Origin: Meghimatium bilineatum | Lineage: Eukaryota > Mollusca > Gastropoda > Stylommatophora > Philomycidae | Direction of reading: 5' to 3' | NCBI GenBank assembly: GCA_034231615.1 | Contig: CM067316.1 | Location: 31,932,009 to 31,996,008 of the forward strand | Length of the DNA: 64,000 bases | Shown: piece after piece, positions 13,501-25,500 of the stretch | Layout of the letters: every line of letters starts with the position of its first letter | Numbering within the stretch: position 1 is the stretch's first letter | Position numbers and translations under genes: made by a program | The notes under the pieces: model-generated | Databases searched by the model: none | Seen by the model: only the letters and a program-made list of their open reading frames with translations | Told to the model about the DNA's origin: nothing

Positions 13501-16500
13501 TAAAACAAAAAACAAATCAATAAATGAATATGGAAAAGAGCCAGAACCTACAAAGGAAGAAATAATATATGCAATAGAAAGTTTAAAGAAAGGAAAAGCT
13601 CCAGGCAACAATGATTTAACAACAGAAATGATAAATGCAGGGAGTGATGCCAGAATCAAGATTTACAACAAACTCTGCTGCAAAATATGAGAAAGTGGCA
13701 CATGACCACAGTAATGGAGATAAATATTATATATACTCCTCGCCCAAAAAAGCCGACCTTCAGATTTGCTAAAATTACCAAACTATAGCCCTTATAAGTC
13801 AAGCAAGTAAAATAATGTTAAACATCACAGTACAAAGAATCAAGCTAAAAATAGAGATGAGATAAACGAAACACAGGCCGGATTCAGATCGGACAGAGGA
13901 ACATGAGAACATTCTTAGCATAAAGCTTATCATAGAAAAGTGTAGAGAATTCTCAACTGACCTGCACATGTGCTTCATAGATTACTGAAAAGAGTTTGAC
14001 TGGGCCAAACACTATCAAACTATGGACCAGAAACTAAGGTAGATTATGAACAACATGGGTTTCCCAAGACATTTGATTCATCTAATGGAAGAGCTTTACC
14101 AAGATCAAAAGGCTGCAGTGAAGTTAGAGGGTGATCTCTCAGAGTGGTTTGAGGTACAGAGTGGAGTAAGGCAGGGATGCACACTCTCCCTATACCTGTT
14201 CAACATCTACATGAAAAATATAATGAGGAATGTGAGAGAAGACATACACAATGCTACCATGCTTTAAACATCATTGTTTTGAAATCCCTGAACTACGCTA
14301 CACACTTCTACATTGTGCTTCTTTCAAATGATATAAAGAGATTAGAACAACTAATCAAGAACAGAAAGAAATACAGCGAATCACAAAACTTATATTTAAA
14401 TGTGCAAAAAACAAAAACCATGCAACGGATATAGCAACACTAAAACAACAAATCAGAATAGACAATACCGAGATAGAGTGTGTGGATAAATTTGAATACT
14501 TAGGAGCAAACATCAATGGCACAAGAGACTGCATGGCAGAGATAAGGAAGATGTTGGCAATGGCATATTGTAAAATAACATGTTTGAAAAATATATGGAA
14601 AAACAACAGAATATAAATGAATGCTAAGAACTTTAATTTTTCTGGTTGCAACATACGGCTGTGAAACATGGGCCCTAAGTAAAACAGCTTCAAAGAAGAT
14701 CAACACCTTTGAGATGAAATGCTAAAGAAAGATACTTAGAATATCATGGAAGGAAAAAAGAGAAACTCAGATATTATACACACATTGAAGATTCCAGACA
14801 GAGTGTTGGTTACTAAACATAACAGCAAAAAGAAAACTACACCTGTTTGGTCATAAAGAGATATAACTGTTTAAAAAAAACAAATAATGGAAGGCAGAGC
14901 ACCTGGACAAAGGAGAAAGGGTAGACCAAGAAGACAATGGACTGACGACATTAAAGATAACATGAATACATCATTGGAAAATGCAAGCCATGTGGCCCAA
15001 GACATTGAGGGGTTCAAGGAGTTCTTTGGGAAGACAACTTTCTGAAGAGAATTCGTCACATGACACACATGCTCAGATAACATAAGATTATTATATTTTT
15101 ACCATTATGTACAGTCAAACGTTTTGTTACATCTATTATGATACAAATTATTCCAGCAGGAGACCTGTTTTATGAATAATAAAAGACTTCATTTTGATGT
15201 TCATTAATTTATTAATTAGTTAGTCGTCAGATCATCATCATTGCACTCTGGACACACCACATAGATACTTTGATCTCCACTTGAGTGTATCAACAATTAT
15301 TATATAGGCGCAATTACTAATATTAAAGACTGGACAGGATTAAGATTCTCCACGCTCAAACAAAAAAACTAACAGAGATGCATGGTAAAATTGTTATGTT
15401 GATGTTTCCAGAGTGACACCCCTACAATCCTGAAGGGTTATGGGTTTAATGATGATGAACAACCATTACATGGTTCCAGTTCTTTGTTGGTTGAAAAACA
15501 TTCTTCTATACCCACAGTAGAGCTCATTTCTGGCAACGTCATATTTCAAGCCTAGTTTCTTTATTGTAGACTTGGAAAAGGAATCATCACCCACAATAAT
15601 CTAATTTGTCCACATTGTTTCTCATAAGCAGTTCAAAATGTCCACACGATCCATTGTTCTATAGACACAAGACACAGTAGTAAAGCAAGAAAGTTGATCC
15701 ACTCTCTCATTGCCTTCAATATCCACATGACCAGGCACGAAAATAAAAGTGACAAATTGCACTTTGTCTACAACTGCCTCAAGCAAATGTTGTCAAATTC
15801 AACCCATTTATATATTTCTGATCATGCTCACCAAACCACCTTGGATGCAGGCATGAGTTGCCATCTGTGTACTTATCTAATTCAAGGTCTTCGTCAGTGA
15901 CTAAATCTTGTAGTCCAGATGCTAAAGAGGAATGTGTTACTCTCCTCTTTGATGGTCTTCCCTACAGACTGAACTGTGAAAGCTGAAGCACTATGCACAT
16001 GTTTAACAACTGAACAATAATTGTATATAATAAAATCCCCTTCCCTGGAATTCTCACTGATCAATGCCTGCATCTCAGACTCCACCGCAATAGGGAACTA
16101 CTCTTTGCATTGTCTATTGAGAGTTAATATAACTTGGAAGTCTGGCAATTCATGGACACGATTAACCAGCAGGAGAAAACTTACAACATGTGAGATGATA
16201 TGCCTGAGAGAAGCCACAAAAGTGACCAAACTAGACAAAATAAGAAATTAGGAAAAGAATCAGTATAAGACCATGCACAGAATACATTGAGAAACAACAA
16301 ATAAAATGGTTTCAACTCTTTATTAGAATAAAACATAACCATCTACTGACAAGAACATATAACATACGAAGATTTGGATACACGGCCAGCGGAAGACCTA
16401 GAAGAAGATGGATAGATAACATCAAGACAACCCTGAACACTTACGGATTCAGCGACACCTCTGACCTTGGATAGACAACTAAAGCTCCCAGTCTTTACAC

Positions 16501-19500
16501 TTAACGGCAAGTGTGGATATTCTGACTATCATCCACATGGGGATAGACAATGAACCATTCCGTACCAGGTGTCACATGCTTTGTATGACTTTCCTCTTTT
16601 CAGTCTGCTAGCTTTCATAATCTGAATTTCAGCTGTGATTTGTAGATAGGCTTGTGCTCTGCAATTAACTATATTCTGTGCTTTGTAACTGGACAGTTGA
16701 GTAAAATTTCATGGCTTCTACTGGTATATCATTAGTACACCAGAGTATAATATGTATCGCTTCATTCTGTATCTTATCCAATCTTTCAGTCTGCAACTGG
16801 ATGAAATCTGATGTTCTGTGCAACAATAGCATTCCAATGTCATCATGCTTGTCTTTATCAGTCTTATAATATATTCATTCATTCATTCATTTTCCTTCTG
16901 CGCTGAAGTTAGCGCATAGGGCAGAGGTCAGATCTCTCCAATTCTGTATGTTCAAAGCTATTCTGTGCAGTTCTTGAATAGTATGAATATTGGTTGTTTT
17001 ACTTTCTCGAGGTATTGTTCTTCTGAGTGTTTCTTTTGGTATACCCCTTGCCATTTTGCAAGAGATTGGTGGTGTGTTCTGTTGGTTTCTGCGTGAAGGA
17101 CATGCCCGATGTAGGACCAACGGCGTTTTCTGATAACATCAGTGATGAAATTTTGATGTGTCCCTTCTCTGATTTTATCACTTATAATATATAGCACGTG
17201 GTTATATATCATTTGAACATTATAAAATGTATAAATTGAAGTAAGAGTTTAAAGAGAGACTAGAAACCACAGTACTATACCTTGTCATTTCTGTCAAACT
17301 CATTCAGCATGACAATTGTGTCAGATGTTGTGTCATACAACATTCGCCAGAAGTCTGCAACAGTTGTGGGTAGAGGCATTTGTGTAACCAGAAACTGGTC
17401 CTTCTGAGTGTAGCCCTACCAAATTGAAGGCAAATATGTACTGCAGAATATAATGGCTTACAAGCACATGCATATACTATATCATGACACTGGGTTGAAA
17501 GGCATGTGCTCAAGTCCACTGGATGAACAACCAACTAACCAAAAATATAATTATATTTAAGTAATTTGCATATCTTCTTCTTCAGTGTTAACTCTCAAAC
17601 TCCCACCAGATCTCTCTTGTAGCAGGAAAACAATCCTACTTAGATACACAGCCTGATGTAGTCCAGAGAATAAATCTCATAAACAATTTATTTTTTAATT
17701 TGGCACCCTCACGCCTTTTGGGCTTAACTCCAAACATTCATTTGTTTAAATTTGTGTTGGTGTGATCATTATTGTATTGCTATCCATGTTGTATATGGTA
17801 ATAATTTGTTATATCTGTTGTCATATCCCATCCAATTTTCAACAAAACTCACTTCCATGACTACATGTTTCCACATAAATCATTGTCACCTTGAACTTGT
17901 ATTGTTTACATGTTAATAGCATATCTAGGGCACACAAGATGTGTGCCATGTCTGCCAAATTTGGAAGGACATGTAGGATCATCACATCCTGAATTGGATG
18001 GTTTTGCCTCAGGTTTCCCCTTCTCCATTTGGTTTCTGGGTGCCAGTTCGACATACAATATCAAACTAATGAGATCTTGAAAGTCAGGGTCACAGGACTT
18101 TAGGTTCTATGATGGAGTGCAATGCCACTAGTTGAACGGCCCTCTACTCCGGAGGGAATGATTGACAACAGGACATTGCGACATAAAAACATATTACTAT
18201 AAAGATAGAATGTTGGTGACGTTTTCATACAAAAAAGTCTCACTATAGTCACATAATCTTCTAGAAAAATAATTGTTTGGTGGTTGGCCTAGTGGCTACT
18301 GGAGGTTGCCACCCGACCTTCCGTATGCTAGTAGGAGGGCCTGGCCAGTCTTAGTTTCCAGCCTCTGATGATTGGACTAAGCCCCATCTCCACAGCAAAG
18401 AGCTGGCTTTGATGGTGTGGTTTATTAAAATAATATACTTAACTTACTGACAAGTAAACAGCATTAATATAATCATTGCAACCCTCCACTGGTGTGTACA
18501 AGTAAGGGCGACTGCGATTTGCTGAAATTAGACAACAAAAATAATTGATATAAACAAACATTACTTCACAATCACATTAACAATTTTATTGAAAGAACTG
18601 TGGTTGCACACACAAGGTAATATCATTTTTTTTTTTAAATTAATTTCAAATTCTACACAAATGTTGACATCCATTTGTTGTTTGCTCTATTAGGAGCATA
18701 GTGGGGTGCAAATGGAACGCAATGCTCTAGGCGGACCCAGGGTTAGCAGATAACCAAGATCCCAAATGTACCTCCTCGTGGTGCACCCTGGTAACAGAAA
18801 ACAGCAGCTCGAGCTGTTTCTGGCCAAATCATTTGGGGATCGTGTCCGAGAATGTGGAGGAAGCAGATGGAAATAGATTTGACTGCAAAAGAGACAGACA
18901 ATATCTCCGACACCATTTGCATCACCATATACAGCGACACTGTTGACATACAGTGACGCCTATTAGTCCAGTCAGAACATTGGAGGGCACATAAAGGTGG
19001 TTGCATGGAGAGACACAAATATATGTCATAATTAGTACAATGACACAATGAAAGGGCAGAACAGCGCCAGAGGGAAGCGCGAACTGCAAATAGAAAGTGA
19101 AAAGTTCCTAGGAAAGGGGAACTGTAAGCTCTGTTAGTTCAAGACAAGCTTCTAGTTACCTGTGATCCTTATAAGCAGAGACCCAGATCCAATCGTGGGC
19201 ACTCGGAAAAGCAAGAAGACCTAAACCAACTCTAATGTCGAGCCTTCCTATACCGGAAATATGCTCGTGAAGAGAAAGGGTTCCGAACACGATGGGCTTA
19301 GGCAAGAAGGGGACAACGATGACAGCCCTGGCCCAACTCTACTGTCAAGATTTCCTATACCGGAAATACACTTGCAGAGAGAAAGGGTTCAGTACCTGAT
19401 GGGCTCAGGCACAAAAGGGACGATTTAGCCCTGGCCCAACTCTATTGTCAAGCTTTCCTATACCGGAAATACACTTGCAGAAAGAAAGGGTTCAGTACCT

Positions 19501-22500
19501 GATGGGCTCAGGCACTATTGGGACAAGGTCGCTTAGCTTGAGAACGCCTTGCTCTCAAACGCGTGGTGTGAGACTCAAACTTGTGCGAGGGGTTCTCGAT
19601 GTCTGTGAACGACGCCTCGGGTAGGAGGGCGAACGAGCCAGGGTACAACTCTTCTGGCAAGTTCTTTGTCATACGGAACCAGGCCTGCCGATTAGAAAAG
19701 ATTCAGTACCCGATGGACACAGGCAGAGTTCGCCCAATTGCACGAGATGGGTTTATAGACGGTGGAGCACCTTGTGCCAGATAGACGCGCTTGACAAGCG
19801 TCTTGGTGAAGAGGCACTACACACCAGCATGCCCCGCGACAGATACACAGGCTGTCACGGACTAGGGACCAAACCCGAAATAAAGGAATGACGAAAGCGG
19901 ATGTGCTGGACCTTGGACATCCTGACCACAAGTCGCCAACCGGGGTGCAAATAATCAGTTTTACTGTGGAACTTGCAGCACAACGTACTTCACGCTCCCC
20001 AGCGGAAATCACACGATATATTCGTTGTGGTTATTTGAAGAAGAAGAAGAAGGAGCATAGTGTCACCATTGGTTAAACTCCTTACAGGAAACTTGTGCTA
20101 AAGTCTAATGCATTTTTACATTTCTATTGCATTTAGAACACTTTCTGCTGTTAGATGCTTCCCGTTATCAACAGAAGCTTGTCACTGGTTTCAATAATCA
20201 TAGTTTGGTCGCAAAAACAATAATCCGCAACACATACACAGCAAAGTGGAAGAAAGAAATAGAAGGGGAATACGAACATGATGCAATACATCTCCTCCAA
20301 AGATATCAACAGACCACAATATTTCGCCTTAGAACAGGCCACTGCAGACTGTTGGGTCACCTTTACCGATTAAGGATCTCATACACAGATGAATGTCCAT
20401 GTGGATCCGGAACCCAGACCCCGGAACACATACTTCAGGACTGCCCAACATACAAAGAGCAGAGACAGCAGACCTGGCCAGAAGATACAGACTTGAGGCA
20501 AAAGCTATGGTGCAGCTGCTCTGACCTGGAGAAGACAGTGGACTTCGTCTTGACGACAGGCCTGACGGTATAGCATGACCACAGATGCTGAACGCAGAAG
20601 AAGAATAGTTTGGTCAGGTTTCAGATAGAGTTGATTTGCACAACAGAATAGCATCTCTTTTTTTATTGTACTTAAAAAAATCATAATTAGTTTCAATATT
20701 TCTTTTGCAAGTTGATGTGTTCAGTGTTCTCTAAAGCTCTTTTTCCCCCTTCAGCCTACCTCATTCCCCCACTTGCCAATCCCTACCCCCTGAATTCGAT
20801 CACAGCACCACCACCCTACACAAAGGGTCATTTTCTCTCACTTTGGGAAACCCTGATCTAGAGCATATGTGTTTGTTTCCTCTTGAACAAAAGCAAGTTA
20901 CCTTTTCCTTTCTGTGCTCCTATTCTGACATCTTTGCCCGTTTCTCCATCTCTGTCAATGTTGCTGCCAAGTTATATGTATGATAATCTACCTCTTCTGG
21001 TACTGTTTCACACAGTGCAATTTATTTCCATTAGATGCATTTATTCTCATAATCTTATATTAAACGAGAAAATGACAAAACTAAATCAAGACCCAAAATT
21101 AATATAGAGAACTGCAATTTAGAAGAAGTGACACATTTTGACTATTCAGGAACAAATATAAACAATGCAGTTAAGATTAAGAGAAGAACCACAATGGTGC
21201 TGCCAAAATTAAAACAGCTAAAGAAATTATAGCAAGGTACTAACATAAGAACCAAGTTGTGCTTATTATGAACATGTGTTTCCAGTGGCGACATATGGAT
21301 GCAAAGCATGGACACAAAATAAAACAGTGGCCAAGAGAATAAAGTCATTTGAATTAACGTTTAGTACACGTGCAGCAACTGTATTCACCAACATCTCCCC
21401 TTCTCTTGTTAGCGAGCAGCAAGTATATTTTCTGCCGTAGACTGCCGTTGCTAGGTACACTTCAATCAATTAAAAGTTCCCAATTTTTAATATTTTTGTT
21501 ATATTGAATATTTTATTCAATTGACTACCTTTTCCTGCAGTGTTAAATGTCATTTAAATATTAATATTTTCGCAATATATTGACAATTTCAAACAAAAGC
21601 ATCGCCATGACCGTGATTTGGGTTTTATAGACTTTTATTTTATTGAATTTTCATTAAAATCATTATGGATTGTGATTCAAATGATTATTTATGGAGAGGA
21701 GTTATTTCCACACTTGAAAATCAGTTGTACCACACTGCTTTATCTAAATTGATAAAACATCAACCAAGTTCACACGATACATTTACAGACTAGATCTAGG
21801 TTTATAGAAGAATTTTAAGACATACCTGTAGGTTTAATCATTTTAATCCCTTGAAATTATAACTATTAGGTCTCTGTAAAACTGTTTCCACTCCAGAATA
21901 TGGTTTCTACATCAGGCTGGCTTCTGAACACCATATTAAAGAAAATGCTAGGGTTTTTTTTAGTTTGTGTGAATGGAGAGTTTTTCCTTGGGGAGAGTGT
22001 TATTGAAGGGAATATAGAAGGCAACAGGGGTAAAGGCCGCCCAAAACGCAGTGGGACAAAAGACATTCAGGAATGCCTGCACATGTCCCTAAAAGAGGAG
22101 CGACAGCTTGCTCCAAGAATTCTCGAGATCCATAAGGAAGACTACGTTCTGGAAAGAATATGTCACATGATGATGATTCTTTATTTTTCTCTGTGTATAT
22201 TAAAGTTAGGCAGTGCAGCCCTGAACATATAATTTCAGCCGAATGTCATTTTGAAAAGTGGCACTCGAAATACTGGACAGTCTGTGCTTGATTCTAAGTG
22301 TTGGTGAATCATATCATGGGATCTTTGTTTTTGTCTTTTTCCAGGATGCAAAATGTGAACGTTCTTAAGGGTCTTGGACAATCATCTTACTCTGCACTCA
22401 AGTGCAATATGTAATGTTACTGCTCTATGAGATCAATTATGGGAAAGAATATTGCAACCAGAAAAATAAAAGTTCTCAGCATTAGCAGTTCCATTTCTAT

Positions 22501-25500
22501 TCTGTTGTTTTTCCATGTTTTTCAAACGTGTTATTTTACAATATACCATTGCTAATCTCTTCCTTATTTCTGCCACACATTCTCTTGCACCGTTGATGTT
22601 TGCTCCTAAGTATTCAAATTTATCCACACACTCTATCTTGGTAATGTTTATTCTGATTTTTGATTGTTGTGTTTACAGAAATACTGTTTACATTAATTTT
22701 TGTTATTTGCGCATTAATATATACGTTTTGTGATTCGCTGTATTTCTTTGTGTCATCATCTTCACTATCTCACACACAAAAAATTGGTAGTATCCTATTA
22801 AGGACGTAGCCATCAACCCAGCATTCTTTGGCTGCAGTGATTTTCTAGGCAATATAAATATGTTCAGTAGTTTCCCATTGCTTTTGGAATGGTCCAGATG
22901 CACAACAGCCTGTGGCGGGGATCAAACTCTGGCCGTCACAGACGTGCTCTGTACCATTCCGCCACAAAACCGGACCCACTATCTCAGTTAAGCTCAATTG
23001 GTCTTCATCGAATCTGACAGACAAACAACAAATTATAAACCAAATAAAATAATAAGACTTCCATAAGTCTCACAGCACATATTCTTACCTGGCAAAATAT
23101 TTTTAAATCTGTTTTTAGCCATGTTTTCCTCCTGTAAAGACACAGAACATTCCTCCCTTTCTATGGTAGGAGACAGTCGTTGCAGAACCTGCAACAAGAC
23201 AAGTCACAATTAACAGTCACAGTTGATAATATATGATTATGAAGTATTAGAAAACTCATATCAGAAGTGAGAATGTTTCCTTTCTTACTAACTTCCCTTC
23301 TCTAGCTCAATGAATCATGTAGCTGGTTCAACGAAGCATGCTAAGCTTAGGCTTTTTGCAGTATTTTCATGATAAACTGGCAGTTTCACAGAAGTGTGGC
23401 TGTAGTCTTAAATAATTTTGTCAATGTGATATCTTGGACTTATGGGTCTGCTTCTCAAGATGCAGCAACCCTGGTTTCAAATATGTGGTGTAGAAGCTGC
23501 CATTTTTCCTCATACAAGTCATGCTTTAATTTCATGTTTCGCACTTGAAGTAGCCTATAGTTTGTATTCTGGTGATACTGCACTGTAACATGGTATATCA
23601 GGGGTTGGCAATCTAAAGCCTGTGGTCCAGACCATACATGCCTGTCCAAATTGCAAAGCCTAACAATCAGAAATTGTGACTGATAACCCATAATGTTCTG
23701 AAAAAATAATCCAAGTATTTATTTAGAGCTGGTCTAGGATCACATTACTGTATATTTCCATATATAAGCTAAGAATTTTTGTATTTTGTTCCGCTATTGA
23801 TGTATTGGGTTCATTTTGGTTTATATACACAACAAATTAATGTTTTAAATTAGCGGTCAAAACACAATAATATTATAAACAAAATAATGTAAATTACAGG
23901 TAACAGAGAAAACAAAATATCTGTACTGGTACAGCCATTGAAATCCTTTGAAGTCTGAATTCTGAAATAATTTATGAACTTCATTCTCTGTCATGGAAAC
24001 ATCAGAGCGGATATTGTCAGTCTCAGGTATATTGTCATCATTGGCATCATCCTGATTGATAATGTCATCCTCACTACCATCCATTGCATTACTAATGTCG
24101 AGCACTTTTTCAAAGATCGGACTATCATTTTGGATGAAATATCCTACCATGATTCTTTGACCCACTTAGTGATTGTGATGTGAACATTTTTTACGTTGCT
24201 AAATCACAGCTAAAATCACACCTTTGTCACAGCTAAATCTGATGATGCAATTTATTCATTCCATTTTGCTCTGAGTCTGACCTTACATTTTTTGTTACGG
24301 GAGACATCTAGAGGCTGTGAGAGGAAGGTAAGGCCCAGGAATTATAGATACAGGAATTACAACCCCATCTCACAGGATCATATTTCCACTTTGTCTGTGA
24401 TATGTTGCCTCTGTGATGTGGTGTCTGTTCATAAAATGATTGCACCACCCCATTGAAGCAACAAAGTCCACAGATTTTTGTGACTGGAATGCAGGATATT
24501 TTAATATGGTGAGTAACCTGATCTAAATATTTGTGCAGGTTACAATTAATCTGTTCTGCCTAGACTCCATTACCCATTCGGACAATTTCTCCTCCAGCGT
24601 ATGGAATGAGGGTGTACAGCCAGGTGATGCTTTCTTTGTCCTTCGCACCATAGATAATTCTTTCTTTTTTTCCATTCTGGTACTTGCTTTTCGTTCACAA
24701 TGAAGTGGCGGGCAGCCATCTAATTGTTGGACTTCTCCGAAAAAGCGATAACATCAAACTTAAAACACGCAGCATATAATGTTCTTTTATGTCCAGACAT
24801 CCTTCTCATAAAACATGAATAAAATCACTATAGTAATACAAATTTAAGAACTGAAAGCTTAAACTGCTTGTGTGGTATTCTTAAATTAGACACATTTTTT
24901 TTTTTTTTTCATCTCATTTACTGGTGTTGTTTTTCATGCCAATGCTCATCTTCGCTTGCGAAAGAGGAACATCATCATCATCATCATCATCATCATATAT
25001 ATATATATATATACACACCGTAGGCTCTACTGCATTATACAGCGCTATACTACTTGAATTTGGTACCACAGTACCAGATTCACTTAGAAGACTATGGTGG
25101 GTAAGACTATGAAAGTGCAAGTTTAGAAAGCTCTTTGAATGTCATGGCTGACGTTATCTGATATTTGTCAAGCTAAAAGTTGAACATTCATTAACCTACA
25201 GTAATATTTAAATATATGTTACGGTCGGTAATGGCTGACTGATAAATTCTGATTGAATGAATGATTCGGATAGCAATGGAACACTGCTGTTTCCTGATGG
25301 TTAGAGTTTTATGACTGCTGGCAATGCCTCCTGGGAAAGGCTGCACTGTATTATCTTTGATGTATTTTGTGTGAGTGGGGCAAATAAAAGAGATGATCTT
25401 GCGTCTTTACTTTTACCATTGCTAAAGATTAGGTTAATTACCTTTCAGCATTATTTTGCTTGTCCCTTCATTCTTATAATAATCGGTTTTCACAGTATTA

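Noticed and set aside
22773-22976. tRNA genes at the SINE-T and SINE-D sites
   Set aside because: A- and B-box-like blocks are present, but the cloverleaf is not complete, the sequence continues into a shared 3' body, and target duplications flank the units. They are SINEs.
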